Assembly (NCBI RefSeq): GCF_016406105.1
Contig: NZ_CP066308.1
Span: 2,777,501 to 2,841,500 of the forward strand
From: Brevibacillus composti
GTDB lineage: Bacteria; Bacillota; Bacilli; Brevibacillales; Brevibacillaceae
Reading direction: 5' to 3'
DNA: 64,000 nucleotides
The translations under genes were made by a program, and so were the position numbers. Under the pieces are notes generated by a model. The model was not told the origin of the DNA and ran no database searches. It saw only the letters and a program-made list of their open reading frames with translations. Numbering within the stretch: the first letter of the stretch is position 1; each line of letters begins with the position of its first letter. This document shows, piece after piece, positions 40,294 to 48,883 of this stretch.

Positions 40294-40857
40294 TTAGGCG
40301 TTTACCTTGACCATCGCAGGTCGAATGACACGATCCTTGAACAGGTAGCCTTTTTGGAACTCTTCGATGACGACGCCGGACTCGACATCCGGTTCGCTGG
40401 CCTGCATGACCGCCTGGTGAACATGGGGGTCAAAGGGATGGCCTTTGGCTGGAATCGGTGCCAATCCTTCCTTTTCAAACACCTGAACCATCTGGCGGTA
40501 AACCATGTCCACTCCCGTCAGGAGCGAATCGACGGTCATCGACTCTTTGTCCGCAGACAAGGCCCGCTCGAAGTTGTCCAGGACGGGGAGCAGCTCTTCC
40601 ACCACTTTTTGCGAGGCGTATTTGGCCAGATCTTCCTGCTCTTTTCTCAGGCGGCGTCTCATGTTGTCCATGTCGGCCATGGCGCGCAAAAGGCGGTTGT
40701 TGAGCTCCTCGGCCTGTGCCTTGTAGTTCTCCGCTTCCTGCTGCCAATCGATCTGTCCCGTCTCCTCCTGTGCAGCTTCCGCCTGCTGATCAGCGGTTTC
40801 CATATTCTCCTCCGCTTGCTGCGGCGAAATATCCTGCGTCAACTTTTCATCCTTCAA
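40294..40857 (-). CDS. grpE: nucleotide exchange factor GrpE
   Basis: A 187-residue DnaK nucleotide exchange factor. An acidic, Gln-rich N-terminal tail is followed by a long coiled coil (EAENYKAQAEELNNRLLRAM then DMDNMRRRLRKEQED) and the C-terminal beta domain ending DRVIRPAMVKVNA. It is the second gene of the hrcA operon. Confidence 0.97.
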   Translation of the reverse strand: MKDEKLTQDISPQQAEENMETADQQAEAAQEETGQIDWQQEAENYKAQAEELNNRLLRAMADMDNMRRRLRKEQEDLAKYASQKVVEELLPVLDNFERALSADKESMTVDSLLTGVDMVYRQMVQVFEKEGLAPIPAKGHPFDPHVHQAVMQASEPDVESGVVIEEFQKGYLFKDRVIRPAMVKVNA

Positions 40858-40908
40858 GATTCAAATACCTCCCAAGACCGTCAGGCGCTAGGCCGGGACG
40901 TCATTTTA

Positions 40909-41937
40909 CTATTTTTCAAATTCCGAGGTCAGCATATTGGACAGACCTTCGGCCAGGTAGTTCAGCACGGTGATGACTTTGCTGTACTCCATCCGCGTCG
41001 GTCCCAGAATCCCTACCATCCCTACGGGCTTGCCCCCCAGGGAATAGGAGGTGGTGATGATGCTGCACTGCTGAACCGCGGCGAGTTCGTTTTCCTGTCC
41101 AATGCGGACGTTCAACCCTGCCGACGGCGTTCCGAACAAGTGAATCAGCTGGTCATTCCGCTCCAAAAGCTCCAGAATGTCCTTTACCTTATCCACATCG
41201 CGAAACTCGGGCTGGTTCATGATTTTGGTAGCCCCGCGCAAATAGACGCGCTCCGACTCTTCCTGGCTCAGCGATTGCTCCAGGATTTGCAGCATCTCTT
41301 CGTATTGCTCCACATGGCGTCTCATCTCGCTGGCGATCTCCTGATAGAGCCGCTGGCGCAGCTGCCACAGCGGAACTTCGGACAGCTTGCTGTTGAGGAT
41401 GTTTACCAGCTTTTCGATCTCCTCCGGGCGGATGCCCTTGGGCAGATCGATCAGTTTGTTCTCCACGCGCCCGGTGTGCGTTACCATGATGGCAACAGCC
41501 TGATCGGCGTTTATTTGGACAATTTGAATATGTTTCAGCCGATGTTCAAAGATTTCCGGCCCCAGCACAATCGCTGTGTAGTTTGTGACATGGGAGAGAA
41601 TCTGTGCGGTGTATTCAATCATTTGCTCGAAGTGATGAATTCGTTCGGCGAACAGAAGTTTCAGCTTTTCCAGCTCCGTCTCGCTCAAAAGATGCGGCTG
41701 GATCAGGTTGTCGACATAGAAGCGATACCCTTTGGTAGAGGGTACGCGCCCAGCTGACGTATGTGGCTGTTCCAAGTATCCGAGCTCTTCCAAATCCGCC
41801 ATATCATTGCGGATCGTGGCCGAGCTGAAGCCGATATCCTCGCGCTTGGAGATGGTACGGGAGCCTACAGGTTCGGCCGAATGAATATAATTATCGACGA
41901 TCGCATTCAGAATTAAACGTTGCCGGTCCGATAACAT
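40909..41937 (-). CDS. hrcA: heat-inducible transcription repressor HrcA
   Basis: The 342-residue repressor of class I heat-shock genes. The winged-helix N-terminus reads MLSDRQRLILNAIVDNYIHS with the recognition region SSATIRNDMADLEELGYLEQ, followed by a GAF-like dimerisation domain. HrcA binds the CIRCE element located directly upstream of its own gene, giving autoregulation of hrcA-grpE-dnaK. The start has GGGGAGG upstream. Confidence 0.97.
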   Translation of the reverse strand: MLSDRQRLILNAIVDNYIHSAEPVGSRTISKREDIGFSSATIRNDMADLEELGYLEQPHTSAGRVPSTKGYRFYVDNLIQPHLLSETELEKLKLLFAERIHHFEQMIEYTAQILSHVTNYTAIVLGPEIFEHRLKHIQIVQINADQAVAIMVTHTGRVENKLIDLPKGIRPEEIEKLVNILNSKLSEVPLWQLRQRLYQEIASEMRRHVEQYEEMLQILEQSLSQEESERVYLRGATKIMNQPEFRDVDKVKDILELLERNDQLIHLFGTPSAGLNVRIGQENELAAVQQCSIITTSYSLGGKPVGMVGILGPTRMEYSKVITVLNYLAEGLSNMLTSEFEK

Positions 41938-41958
41938 GCTGCCTCGCCTCCCCGTTTG

Positions 41959-41985
41959 TTAGCACTCTTTACTATCGAGTGCTAA
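41959..41985. promoter_or_regulatory. CIRCE operator of the hrcA operon
   Basis: A perfect TTAGCACTC-N9-GAGTGCTAA inverted repeat, the HrcA binding site, lies between the hrcA promoter and its start codon. Confidence 0.98.
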
Positions 41986-41996
41986 ATCTATTTATT

Positions 41997-42025
41997 AAGG
42001 TATCAATATGCGAGGGATTTGTCAA
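41997..42025 (-). promoter_or_regulatory. sigma-A promoter of hrcA-grpE-dnaK
   Basis: A perfect TTGACA (42020-42025) is followed after 17 bases by TACCTT (41997-42002) on the minus strand, directly before CIRCE. Confidence 0.7.
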
Positions 42026-42040
42026 TGTTTTCCCCCGCAC

Positions 42041-43186
42041 TTATTCTCCCAAAAACCGGGCAAACACTTCATTTCCCAGCGGCAATGCTTTGCGCGTCAA
42101 ACGGACGCGGCTCGCCTCCCACTCCAGCATCCCTTTGGCCGTCTCCTCCTCGATGATCCGCCCAAATTGCTCCATCAGGGAGATGCCAAAGCGGCGCTGG
42201 AAGCGGTCGGCATCGACGCCCTCTCTGAGGCGGAGGCCCATGATCATATGGTCTTCCATGGCCTCTTTCTCTTCTACGAAAAATTGCTCGACGCGCGGCA
42301 AGCCTTCCCGGCATTTTTGCAGGTAAACGGCTAGCGGCCCGGCATTGACGTGCCGCTCGCGATCCACGTAGCCGTGGGCGCCCGCTCCGAGTCCGTAGTA
42401 TTCCTCGTTCAGCCAGTAGGTTTTATTATGCCGGCTCTCAAATCCCGGTTTCGCAAAATTGCTGATCTCGTACTGCTGATAGCCGTGCTTCTCCATCTCT
42501 TCGATCAGGATCAGGTACATCATCAGCTCGGTTTCTTCTGTGGGCAGCGGCAGCTGATCCTTCTGGTACAAGGTGTGGAAAAGGGTGTTCTCCTCGACTT
42601 TCAGGCTGTACGCCGAGAAGTGCTTCGTCGGCAGCTGAAACGCTTTTTGCAGGGTATCCCGGAAGATCTCGATGGTTTGATCCGGCAGACCGAACATCAG
42701 GTCGATGGTCATATTGTCGAAGCCGACAGCGACGGCATTGTCGATGCTTTGATAGACCTCATCCACGTCATGGATGCGGCCCAGCCGCTTGAGCAGGGCG
42801 GAGTCAAAGGACTGCACGCCAAAGCTGAGCCGGTTCACCCCCAGCTCGCGCATGAGCCGCAGCTTCTCCCTGTCGGTCGTCCCCGGATTGGCCTCCATAG
42901 AAAATTCCAGATCGGGCGTCACATGCGGACCCAGGTGTTTTTCGACCATCTCCAGAAATCGCTTCATCTGGGCATGGTCGAGGAAAGTGGGCGTCCCGCC
43001 GCCGACGAAAATGGTCTTGATCCGCTCGGCCGGCCACTGGGCAAAAGTGAGCGCCATCTCCCGCTCCAGCGCCTCCAGATAGTCCCAGATCAGCTGCGGA
43101 TTCTGGGTGACGAAGGAATTAAAGTCGCAGTAATAGCATTTATTGGTGCAAAAGGGGATGTGAATATAGACGGATTGCGGGGCCAT
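42041..43186 (-). CDS. hemW: radical SAM heme chaperone HemW
   Basis: A 381-residue radical-SAM protein related to coproporphyrinogen oxidase HemN. The cluster motif is CTNKCYYC within MAPQSVYIHIPFCTNKCYYC, followed by FVGGGTPTFL and the HemW-typical YYGLGAGAHGYV. HemW is now regarded as a heme chaperone and not as an oxidase. It lies between lepA and hrcA, as in B. subtilis (where it was called hemN). Confidence 0.94.
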   Translation of the reverse strand: MAPQSVYIHIPFCTNKCYYCDFNSFVTQNPQLIWDYLEALEREMALTFAQWPAERIKTIFVGGGTPTFLDHAQMKRFLEMVEKHLGPHVTPDLEFSMEANPGTTDREKLRLMRELGVNRLSFGVQSFDSALLKRLGRIHDVDEVYQSIDNAVAVGFDNMTIDLMFGLPDQTIEIFRDTLQKAFQLPTKHFSAYSLKVEENTLFHTLYQKDQLPLPTEETELMMYLILIEEMEKHGYQQYEISNFAKPGFESRHNKTYWLNEEYYGLGAGAHGYVDRERHVNAGPLAVYLQKCREGLPRVEQFFVEEKEAMEDHMIMGLRLREGVDADRFQRRFGISLMEQFGRIIEEETAKGMLEWEASRVRLTRKALPLGNEVFARFLGE

Positions 43187-43218
43187 ATCGTTTTTCCCTC
43201 CTTATCGGGCAGAAAGTG

Positions 43219-43244
43219 AAAAAACCTGACGGCACAGGTCAGGT
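43219..43244 (-). terminator. terminator after lepA
   Basis: On the minus strand ACCTGAC and GTCAGGT enclose a 7-base loop and are followed by six T, between lepA and hemW. Confidence 0.85.
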
Positions 43245-43333
43245 CTGATAAATCTCAAAACAACAAAGCGGCAAACGGCCAGAGGGCGCATCTCCAAATC
43301 GGTTCGGGCAGGTGTGCGGATGGCCCACCCGGC

Positions 43334-45151
43334 TTATTTGCTGTCATCCATGCGCAAGACGGCCATGAACGCCTCTTGCGGCACCTCGACGGAACCGACG
43401 GATTTCATCCGCTTTTTCCCCTCTTTTTGCTTCTCGAGGAGCTTCCGCTTCCGGCTGATGTCCCCGCCGTAGCACTTGGCGAGTACATTTTTGCGCAGGG
43501 CGCTGATCGTCTCCCTCGCCACGACCTTGTGTCCGATGGTCGCCTGGATCGGCACCTCGAACTGCTGGCGCGGGATCAGTTCTTTCAGCTTTTCGCAAAT
43601 GACGCGGCCGCGCTGGTACGCGCTGTCTTTGTGAACGATAAAGGACAAGGCATCCACCACCTCGCCGTTGAGGAGGATATCCATCTTCACCAGCTTGGAC
43701 GGCTTGTAGCCTGCCAGTTCATAGTCAAAGGAAGCATAGCCTTTGGTGCCGGACTTGAGCAGGTCGAAAAAGTCGTAGACAATCTCGGAGAGCGGCATGT
43801 CGTACTTGAGCTGCACGCGGTTCTCGCCCATGTACTGCATGTCGAGAAACTCGCCGCGCTTGCCCTGGCACAGCTGCATGACATCGCCGACGTAATCCTT
43901 CGGCACCATCACCGTGGCGGTTACGTACGGCTCTTCGATCATCTCGATTTTTTGCACTTCCGGCATTTTCGACGGATTGTCGATCTCGATCACGGTGCCA
44001 TTGGTCATCGTGACCCGGTAAATCACGCTTGGTGCGGTGGTAATCAGGTCGATGTTGAATTCGCGCTCGATCCGCTCCTGGATGATCTCCATGTGCAGCA
44101 GTCCGAGGAAGCCGCAGCGGAAACCGAATCCGAGAGCCTGCGATGTCTCCGGCTCGTACTGGAGAGAAGCGTCATTCAGTTGGAGCTTCTCCAGCGCCTC
44201 GCGCAGATCGTTGTAATCGCTGGTATCGATCGGATAGAGGCCACAGAATACCATCGGGTTGATTTTGCGGTAGCCGGGCAGCGGCTCGGCAGCAGGGCGA
44301 GTCGCATCGGTAATCGTATCCCCGACGCGCGTGTCGCCGACCGTCTTGATCGAAGCGGCCACATAGCCGACATCGCCGACCGTCAGTTCGTCGACCGGAC
44401 GCTGGCGCGGCATGGACGCGCCCACTTCGGTCACCTCGAAGGTTTTGCCTGTTGCCATCATCTTGATCTTCATGCCCTTTTTCAAGGTACCGTTGACAAT
44501 ACGCACAGAGGCGATGACGCCGCGGTACGGGTCGAAATAGGAGTCGAAAATCAATGCCTGCAGCGGCGCATCAGGGTCGCCCTCGGGAGCCGGCACCTTT
44601 TTCACAACGGCCTCCAGCACGTCCTTGATCCCGATCCCTGCTTTGGCGGAGGTCAGACAGGCTTCGCTGGCGTCCAGCCCGATGACATCCTCCACCTCCT
44701 GCTTGACGCGCTCCGGCTCGGCGCTGGGCAGGTCGATCTTGTTGATGACCGGGATGATCTCCAGGTCGTTGTCCAAAGCCAGATAGACGTTGGCCAGCGT
44801 CTGCGCCTCGATCCCCTGGGCCGCGTCCACGACCAGCAGGGCGCCTTCGCAAGCGGCCAGACTGCGGGATACTTCATAGGTAAAGTCGACGTGTCCCGGG
44901 GTGTCGATCAGATGGAGAATATATTCTTCCCCGTCGTCTGCTTTATACTTTAACTGCACAGCATTCAGTTTGATTGTAATTCCGCGCTCTTTTTCCAAAT
45001 CCATCGAATCGAGGAATTGGGCTTCCTTCTCCCGTTCGGACAAGGCGCCGGTCAGCTCCAGAATCCGGTCCGCCAAGGTTGATTTGCCATGGTCAATATG
45101 CGCGATGATGGAAAAATTGCGAATGCGTTTTTGTCTTTCACGGCGATCCAT
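43334..45151 (-). CDS. lepA: elongation factor 4 (LepA)
   Basis: A 605-residue ribosomal GTPase. G1 is AHIDHGKST, then DTPGHVDF and NKIDLPSA, followed by EF-G-like domains and the unique LepA C-terminal domain ([19 protein letters not shown]). It affects translation fidelity under stress and 30S biogenesis. It has its own strong promoter. In B. subtilis it follows gpr-spoIIP-yqxA; here a 12-kb block separates them. Confidence 0.97.
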   Translation of the reverse strand: MDRRERQKRIRNFSIIAHIDHGKSTLADRILELTGALSEREKEAQFLDSMDLEKERGITIKLNAVQLKYKADDGEEYILHLIDTPGHVDFTYEVSRSLAACEGALLVVDAAQGIEAQTLANVYLALDNDLEIIPVINKIDLPSAEPERVKQEVEDVIGLDASEACLTSAKAGIGIKDVLEAVVKKVPAPEGDPDAPLQALIFDSYFDPYRGVIASVRIVNGTLKKGMKIKMMATGKTFEVTEVGASMPRQRPVDELTVGDVGYVAASIKTVGDTRVGDTITDATRPAAEPLPGYRKINPMVFCGLYPIDTSDYNDLREALEKLQLNDASLQYEPETSQALGFGFRCGFLGLLHMEIIQERIEREFNIDLITTAPSVIYRVTMTNGTVIEIDNPSKMPEVQKIEMIEEPYVTATVMVPKDYVGDVMQLCQGKRGEFLDMQYMGENRVQLKYDMPLSEIVYDFFDLLKSGTKGYASFDYELAGYKPSKLVKMDILLNGEVVDALSFIVHKDSAYQRGRVICEKLKELIPRQQFEVPIQATIGHKVVARETISALRKNVLAKCYGGDISRKRKLLEKQKEGKKRMKSVGSVEVPQEAFMAVLRMDDSK

Positions 45152-45236
45152 GTGTTGTCAGTTCCCTCCCACGCCATCTGAACGACGCCTGCTATACGAG
45201 CTTCAGACCGCGTTCCGAAAAAATACACTAACGGTT

Positions 45237-45265
45237 ATTATAACAAAGCGTGGAAACGGGAGCAA
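45237..45265 (-). promoter_or_regulatory. sigma-A promoter of lepA
   Basis: TTGCTC (45260-45265) and a perfect TATAAT (45237-45242) are separated by 17 bases on the minus strand, 85 bases before the start codon. Confidence 0.75.
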
Positions 45266-45287
45266 TACGGGCATTTGATGCGATTGG

Positions 45288-46316
45288 CTAGCGCTTCTGC
45301 ATCTCGTCCAGCCGGCGCAAGTATTTCTCGGGAAACATCTCTTCCAGACTGCTTCGGTACATTTTCCCATCCGCGGGGATACGGTGGCCCACTACCCGAT
45401 AACCGCTTCCTCCGCTCGGCGCAGGTCCGTAGAGGATATCCAGCACCATCGGGCAGCTCAGCCCCGGCGAGGCTTCATTCGCCCCTCCCGTGATCTTCAC
45501 CCAGGCGTAGACACGCCTCTGTTCGGCGACAGGCGCTTCTACTCCGATCAGCTCTACCTCCACCTGCCGATCGCTTCCGAGCCAGGCCAGGTCGCCTCCG
45601 GCTGTCTGCAAATAGCTTTTCACCAGCGACAGAATCCAGTCGCGATTGGCCGGAGCTATCCCTTTTTGCACCTGGACGAAGACTTGACCGAAATGTTCTC
45701 CTCCGGATAGCACCTGTATTTTCCATACGCCCGGCTCCGGCAACACGATGCCCGAGGGGAAGTGCCCTTTGGCGTCATAGAGCGGGCCGGCCACTTCGTA
45801 TTTGCCCAGAGAGAGCCGCTTGCCGTCCGTACTGTAGGCGACGAGCTCCACCTCCCGCTCAAAGGAGCCGTCCAGCAGCCACACCACCTTTTGTGTTTGA
45901 TCCTCGTACAGCCCGGTTTCATCCGTGATGATCCGAACGGGCTTTTCTCCCAGATAGCTGAACGTCTGATTGTCATGCCGCTCCTCGGTACGCGGAGAAG
46001 GCTTCCACAGATCGGGAGGCGCCGCGACCGTGCCCGGCAGCCACGGCTTCTCCGTCGGGGGCTCCGGCGACATCGATCCGTGCTCTCCCGAAAAGATGGC
46101 GGGATATACGGTGCCGAGCACGGCCAGGAGCAACACCGCGGCAGTGACCCCCGACCAAAGCGGCCACTTCTTTGCGGAGAAATAGGCTTTTTTCTGTCTT
46201 TCCCGTTCCACTGTACGCCGCACCTTTTCTTCCATCTCCGGGGAGAAGACTACATCGTGAAAAATGCTCTGATCTGCCCGCTCTTTCAAGTGATTTAGCC
46301 ATTGGTCTCGGTCCAT
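45288..46316 (-). CDS. putative membrane-bound anti-sigma factor / sigma-linked sensor
   Basis: A 342-residue protein whose start lies inside the end of the ECF sigma gene (22-base overlap), so the two are translationally coupled. About 50 cytoplasmic residues (MDRDQWLNHLKERADQS onward) precede one transmembrane helix (WPLWSGVTAAVLLLAVLGTV) and a roughly 270-residue extracytoplasmic domain rich in beta-like segments (VELVAYSTDGKRLSLGKYEV). I see no HXXXCXXC zinc anti-sigma motif. The topology and overlap are those of a regulator that holds its sigma factor at the membrane; its signal is unknown. Confidence 0.75.
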   Translation of the reverse strand: MDRDQWLNHLKERADQSIFHDVVFSPEMEEKVRRTVERERQKKAYFSAKKWPLWSGVTAAVLLLAVLGTVYPAIFSGEHGSMSPEPPTEKPWLPGTVAAPPDLWKPSPRTEERHDNQTFSYLGEKPVRIITDETGLYEDQTQKVVWLLDGSFEREVELVAYSTDGKRLSLGKYEVAGPLYDAKGHFPSGIVLPEPGVWKIQVLSGGEHFGQVFVQVQKGIAPANRDWILSLVKSYLQTAGGDLAWLGSDRQVEVELIGVEAPVAEQRRVYAWVKITGGANEASPGLSCPMVLDILYGPAPSGGSGYRVVGHRIPADGKMYRSSLEEMFPEKYLRRLDEMQKR

Positions 46317-46834
46317 TCAAAGCCCTCCCCGGTACTCCATTCTTCTTTCAATCGCTCTCTGGCGCGATGCAGCCTCGTCCGAACCGTCCCCTCGGACACG
46401 CCCAGCACGTCGGCTACCTCTCCTATCGACATCTCGGCATAGTAATGAAGGGCCACCACCTGCCGATACAGCGGGGGAAGCTTCAGGACGAGCCGCACCA
46501 GCTCATCCTTGGCGGCGCGCTCCAGCACAATCCCTTCCGTCGTCGTCTCGCCCGCCTTTTGGATCCATGCGTGCGGCAGCAGATTGCGAAACGCCCACGA
46601 CCGCATATGCCCCTTGCACTCGTTCACCGCAATCCGGTATATCCAGGTATGCATGCTGCTCTCGCCGCGAAAGCGGGAGAGATTCCGATAGACTTTCAGA
46701 AACACATCCTGGGTGATATCCTCGGCGAGGCTCCGGTCTTTTACCATCAAGGTGACCAGGCGAAGGACACGCGTCCCGTATTCGCGCATGAGCTGATCCA
46801 ATACAGCTTCGGCTGTCTGCTGAAGCTTATCCAC
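46295..46834 (-). CDS. ECF-type RNA polymerase sigma factor
   Basis: A 179-residue extracytoplasmic-function sigma factor. Region 2 includes AEDITQDVFLKVYRNLSRFR and MHTWIYRIAVNECK; region 4 includes LPPLYRQVVALHYYAEMSIG and GVSEGTVRTRLHRARERL. The start is a GTG at 46834, with GGGAGG upstream. A candidate ECF promoter lies just upstream and overlaps the btuD stop codon, suggesting autoregulation. The subgroup cannot be fixed without a phylogeny. Confidence 0.94.
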   Translation of the reverse strand: MDKLQQTAEAVLDQLMREYGTRVLRLVTLMVKDRSLAEDITQDVFLKVYRNLSRFRGESSMHTWIYRIAVNECKGHMRSWAFRNLLPHAWIQKAGETTTEGIVLERAAKDELVRLVLKLPPLYRQVVALHYYAEMSIGEVADVLGVSEGTVRTRLHRARERLKEEWSTGEGFEWTETNG

Positions 46835-46870
46835 GATGCGTGCCTCCCTTCCTCTGTCTTCCTTGTGTTA

Positions 46871-46896
46871 GATGCAGCCGCCGGATTTTTGTTACA
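46871..46896 (-). promoter_or_regulatory. candidate ECF-type autoregulatory promoter
   Basis: On the minus strand TGTAAC (46891-46896) and CATCTAA (46868-46874) are spaced by 16 bases, similar to sigma-X/M/V-type promoters (TGTAAC-N16/17-CGTC). The -35 overlaps the btuD stop codon. Confidence 0.6.
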
Positions 46897-47701
46897 CGGC
46901 CGGGATCTCTCCCTTCTTTTCCTTGGCAGGCTGGTCAATCCCTGCCAGGTAGACGATATGCATTTTTTGCGTGCGCGGATGGACAAAGACCTCCGTCTCG
47001 ACGCCAAAGACTTCGCGGATCAGCTTCGGCGTAAGCACATCCTGAGGCGCGCCTGCTGCTGCGATTCGCCCTTCGCATAGGACGTACAGTTGATCGCAGT
47101 ACATCGCCGCGATGTTCAGATCATGCAGAGCGGCCAGCACCGTCAAGCGGAGCGATTTTAAAATCTCCATGATCTGCAGCTGGTAGCGAATATCGAGATG
47201 GTTGGTCGGCTCATCCAGGACCAGCAGACGGGCCTCCTGAGCCAGCGCCCTCGCGATCATCACCCGCTGCTTCTCACCGCCGGAGAGGGAAAGAAAGCTG
47301 CGTTCGGCAAAATCCTGCATTCCCGTACGGGCGAGTGCTGTCTCGACCAGCTCCCGGTCTCGTGCCGTATCGGATTGAAACAATCGCTTGTGTGCGGTGC
47401 GTCCCATCATGACGATCTCCCGCACGCTAAAGTCAAATTCCGCCGCAGACTCTTGGCGCACGACGGCCATTCTCTGGGCGGCCTCACGGGGTGTCAGCCG
47501 ATAGATGTCTTCTCCATCCAGGGTGACCACTCCCGCATCCGGCTTTCTGACCCGGTAAATGGTTTTGAGCAACGTCGACTTTCCGCTGCCATTGGGTCCG
47601 ATCACCCCGACAAAAGCGCCCGGTTTTACCTGCAAATCGATCTGCTCCAGAATCATCCGGCCGGCGATCTCCACCGCCACCTGACTGGTGTGCAGCGTCA
47701 T
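46892..47701 (-). CDS. btuD: ABC transporter ATP-binding protein, cobalamin uptake (BtuD-like)
   Basis: A 269-residue ABC ATPase of the iron-siderophore/B12 family. Walker A is GPNGSGKST, the signature LSGGEKQR, Walker B LLVLDEPTNHLD, and the H-loop HDLN. ATG 47701 overlaps the permease stop codon by ATGA; the frame continues upstream inside the permease gene without a start site of its own. It energises import of substrate bound by BtuF. The cobalamin riboswitch upstream of btuF assigns vitamin B12 or a precursor as substrate. Confidence 0.92.
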   Translation of the reverse strand: MTLHTSQVAVEIAGRMILEQIDLQVKPGAFVGVIGPNGSGKSTLLKTIYRVRKPDAGVVTLDGEDIYRLTPREAAQRMAVVRQESAAEFDFSVREIVMMGRTAHKRLFQSDTARDRELVETALARTGMQDFAERSFLSLSGGEKQRVMIARALAQEARLLVLDEPTNHLDIRYQLQIMEILKSLRLTVLAALHDLNIAAMYCDQLYVLCEGRIAAAGAPQDVLTPKLIREVFGVETEVFVHPRTQKMHIVYLAGIDQPAKEKKGEIPAV

Positions 47702-48834
47702 CGGTCCCCACCCCCAAATGAATAGGTGCTGCGCAACATGAGCCAGATAAAAAACGGTCCGCCGCACAGCGACGTGATAATCCCGATGGGCAGCTCCTCC
47801 GGGGCAAAGGCGAGCCGCGCCAGCACATCGGCCCAGATCAGAAAAATCGCCCCGAACAAGGCACTGGCCGGCAACACGCGGCGATGGTCCGAGCCGACGA
47901 CGAGCCGCACCATATGCGGGATCATCAATCCGACAAAGCCGATGGCCCCGCTGATGGAGACGATCACGCCCGTCAACAGCGCGGTGATCAGCAAAAGCAT
48001 GTTGCGGAAGCGCTCGGTATCCACCCCCAGCGTACGGGCGGTCTCCTCTCCCATCATGAGCGCGTTGAGCGAGCGGTAGTGACTGAGCAGGAGGATCAGA
48101 CCGAGCAGGACGGCGAGGGAGGGGATCCCGAGGTATTCCCACTTGGCTCCGGACAGGCTGCCCTGCATCCAGAACAAGACGGTACGGATCCCGTGTTCAT
48201 TCGGAGCGGCAAAAATAATCAGACTGGTCACGGCCGAGAGCACTGCAGAGACAGCGATGCCGGACATCAGCAGGCGAATCGTCGAATGCTGCCCGCCCAG
48301 CCGGGAGAGGGCAAAGACCAGCATCATGGAAATGAGCGATCCCGCAAAAGAGGCGGCGCTCAAGGAATACTGCCCGTACAGGCTGAATGCACCAAAAAGG
48401 ATTGACAGCGTGGCCCCCACGGATGCCCCGGATGAGACTCCGAGCAAATAAGGGTCCGCAAGCGAATTTTTCACCAGCGCCTGCAGGGTGACCCCCACCG
48501 CAGACAAGCCCGCCCCTACGACTGCGGCCAGCAGCACCCGCGGAAAGCGAATCTGCCAGATGATCGTTTCCTCGGCTTTTGCCCAGTCGGGCTGAACCCA
48601 CTCTCCCGCCACCGGCAGGTGAGACCAGGCGATTTTCCAGACCGTCCCCGGCTGCACCGCCACCGAGCCGAGCATAACCGCGATCGTCATGCTCGCTACC
48701 AGGCTGAGTGCGAGAAGCAGCAATACGGCAGAAAACCATGCGGCCGATTGCCTCGCCTCTCCTCCCGCGGCGAGACGACTCTCCCGATCGGGCCGTTCCG
48801 GTATTCGCGGGTATTTGAGCGCAGTTCGTTCCAT
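47698..48834 (-). CDS. btuC: FecCD family ABC permease, cobalamin uptake (BtuC-like)
   Basis: A 378-residue permease with about ten helices. Family motifs are RFPRVLLAAVVGAGLSAVGV, SLADPYLLGVSSGASVGA, FVGLMIPHMVRLVVGSDHR and ADVLARLAF. ATG 48834 is chosen because AAAGGGG precedes it at seven bases; an ATG six codons upstream is weaker. It lies 49 bases after btuF and is translationally coupled to btuD. Confidence 0.93.
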   Translation of the reverse strand: MERTALKYPRIPERPDRESRLAAGGEARQSAAWFSAVLLLLALSLVASMTIAVMLGSVAVQPGTVWKIAWSHLPVAGEWVQPDWAKAEETIIWQIRFPRVLLAAVVGAGLSAVGVTLQALVKNSLADPYLLGVSSGASVGATLSILFGAFSLYGQYSLSAASFAGSLISMMLVFALSRLGGQHSTIRLLMSGIAVSAVLSAVTSLIIFAAPNEHGIRTVLFWMQGSLSGAKWEYLGIPSLAVLLGLILLLSHYRSLNALMMGEETARTLGVDTERFRNMLLLITALLTGVIVSISGAIGFVGLMIPHMVRLVVGSDHRRVLPASALFGAIFLIWADVLARLAFAPEELPIGIITSLCGGPFFIWLMLRSTYSFGGGDR

Positions 48835-48883
48835 CTTTTCACCCCTTTGCAATAATCAGCAAGCCTTGAACGGAAGACTCCCA

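Noticed and set aside
47702-48142. Upstream extension of the btuD frame
   Set aside because: It overlaps the permease gene completely and reads as shadow; ATG 47701 with ATGA coupling is the normal start.
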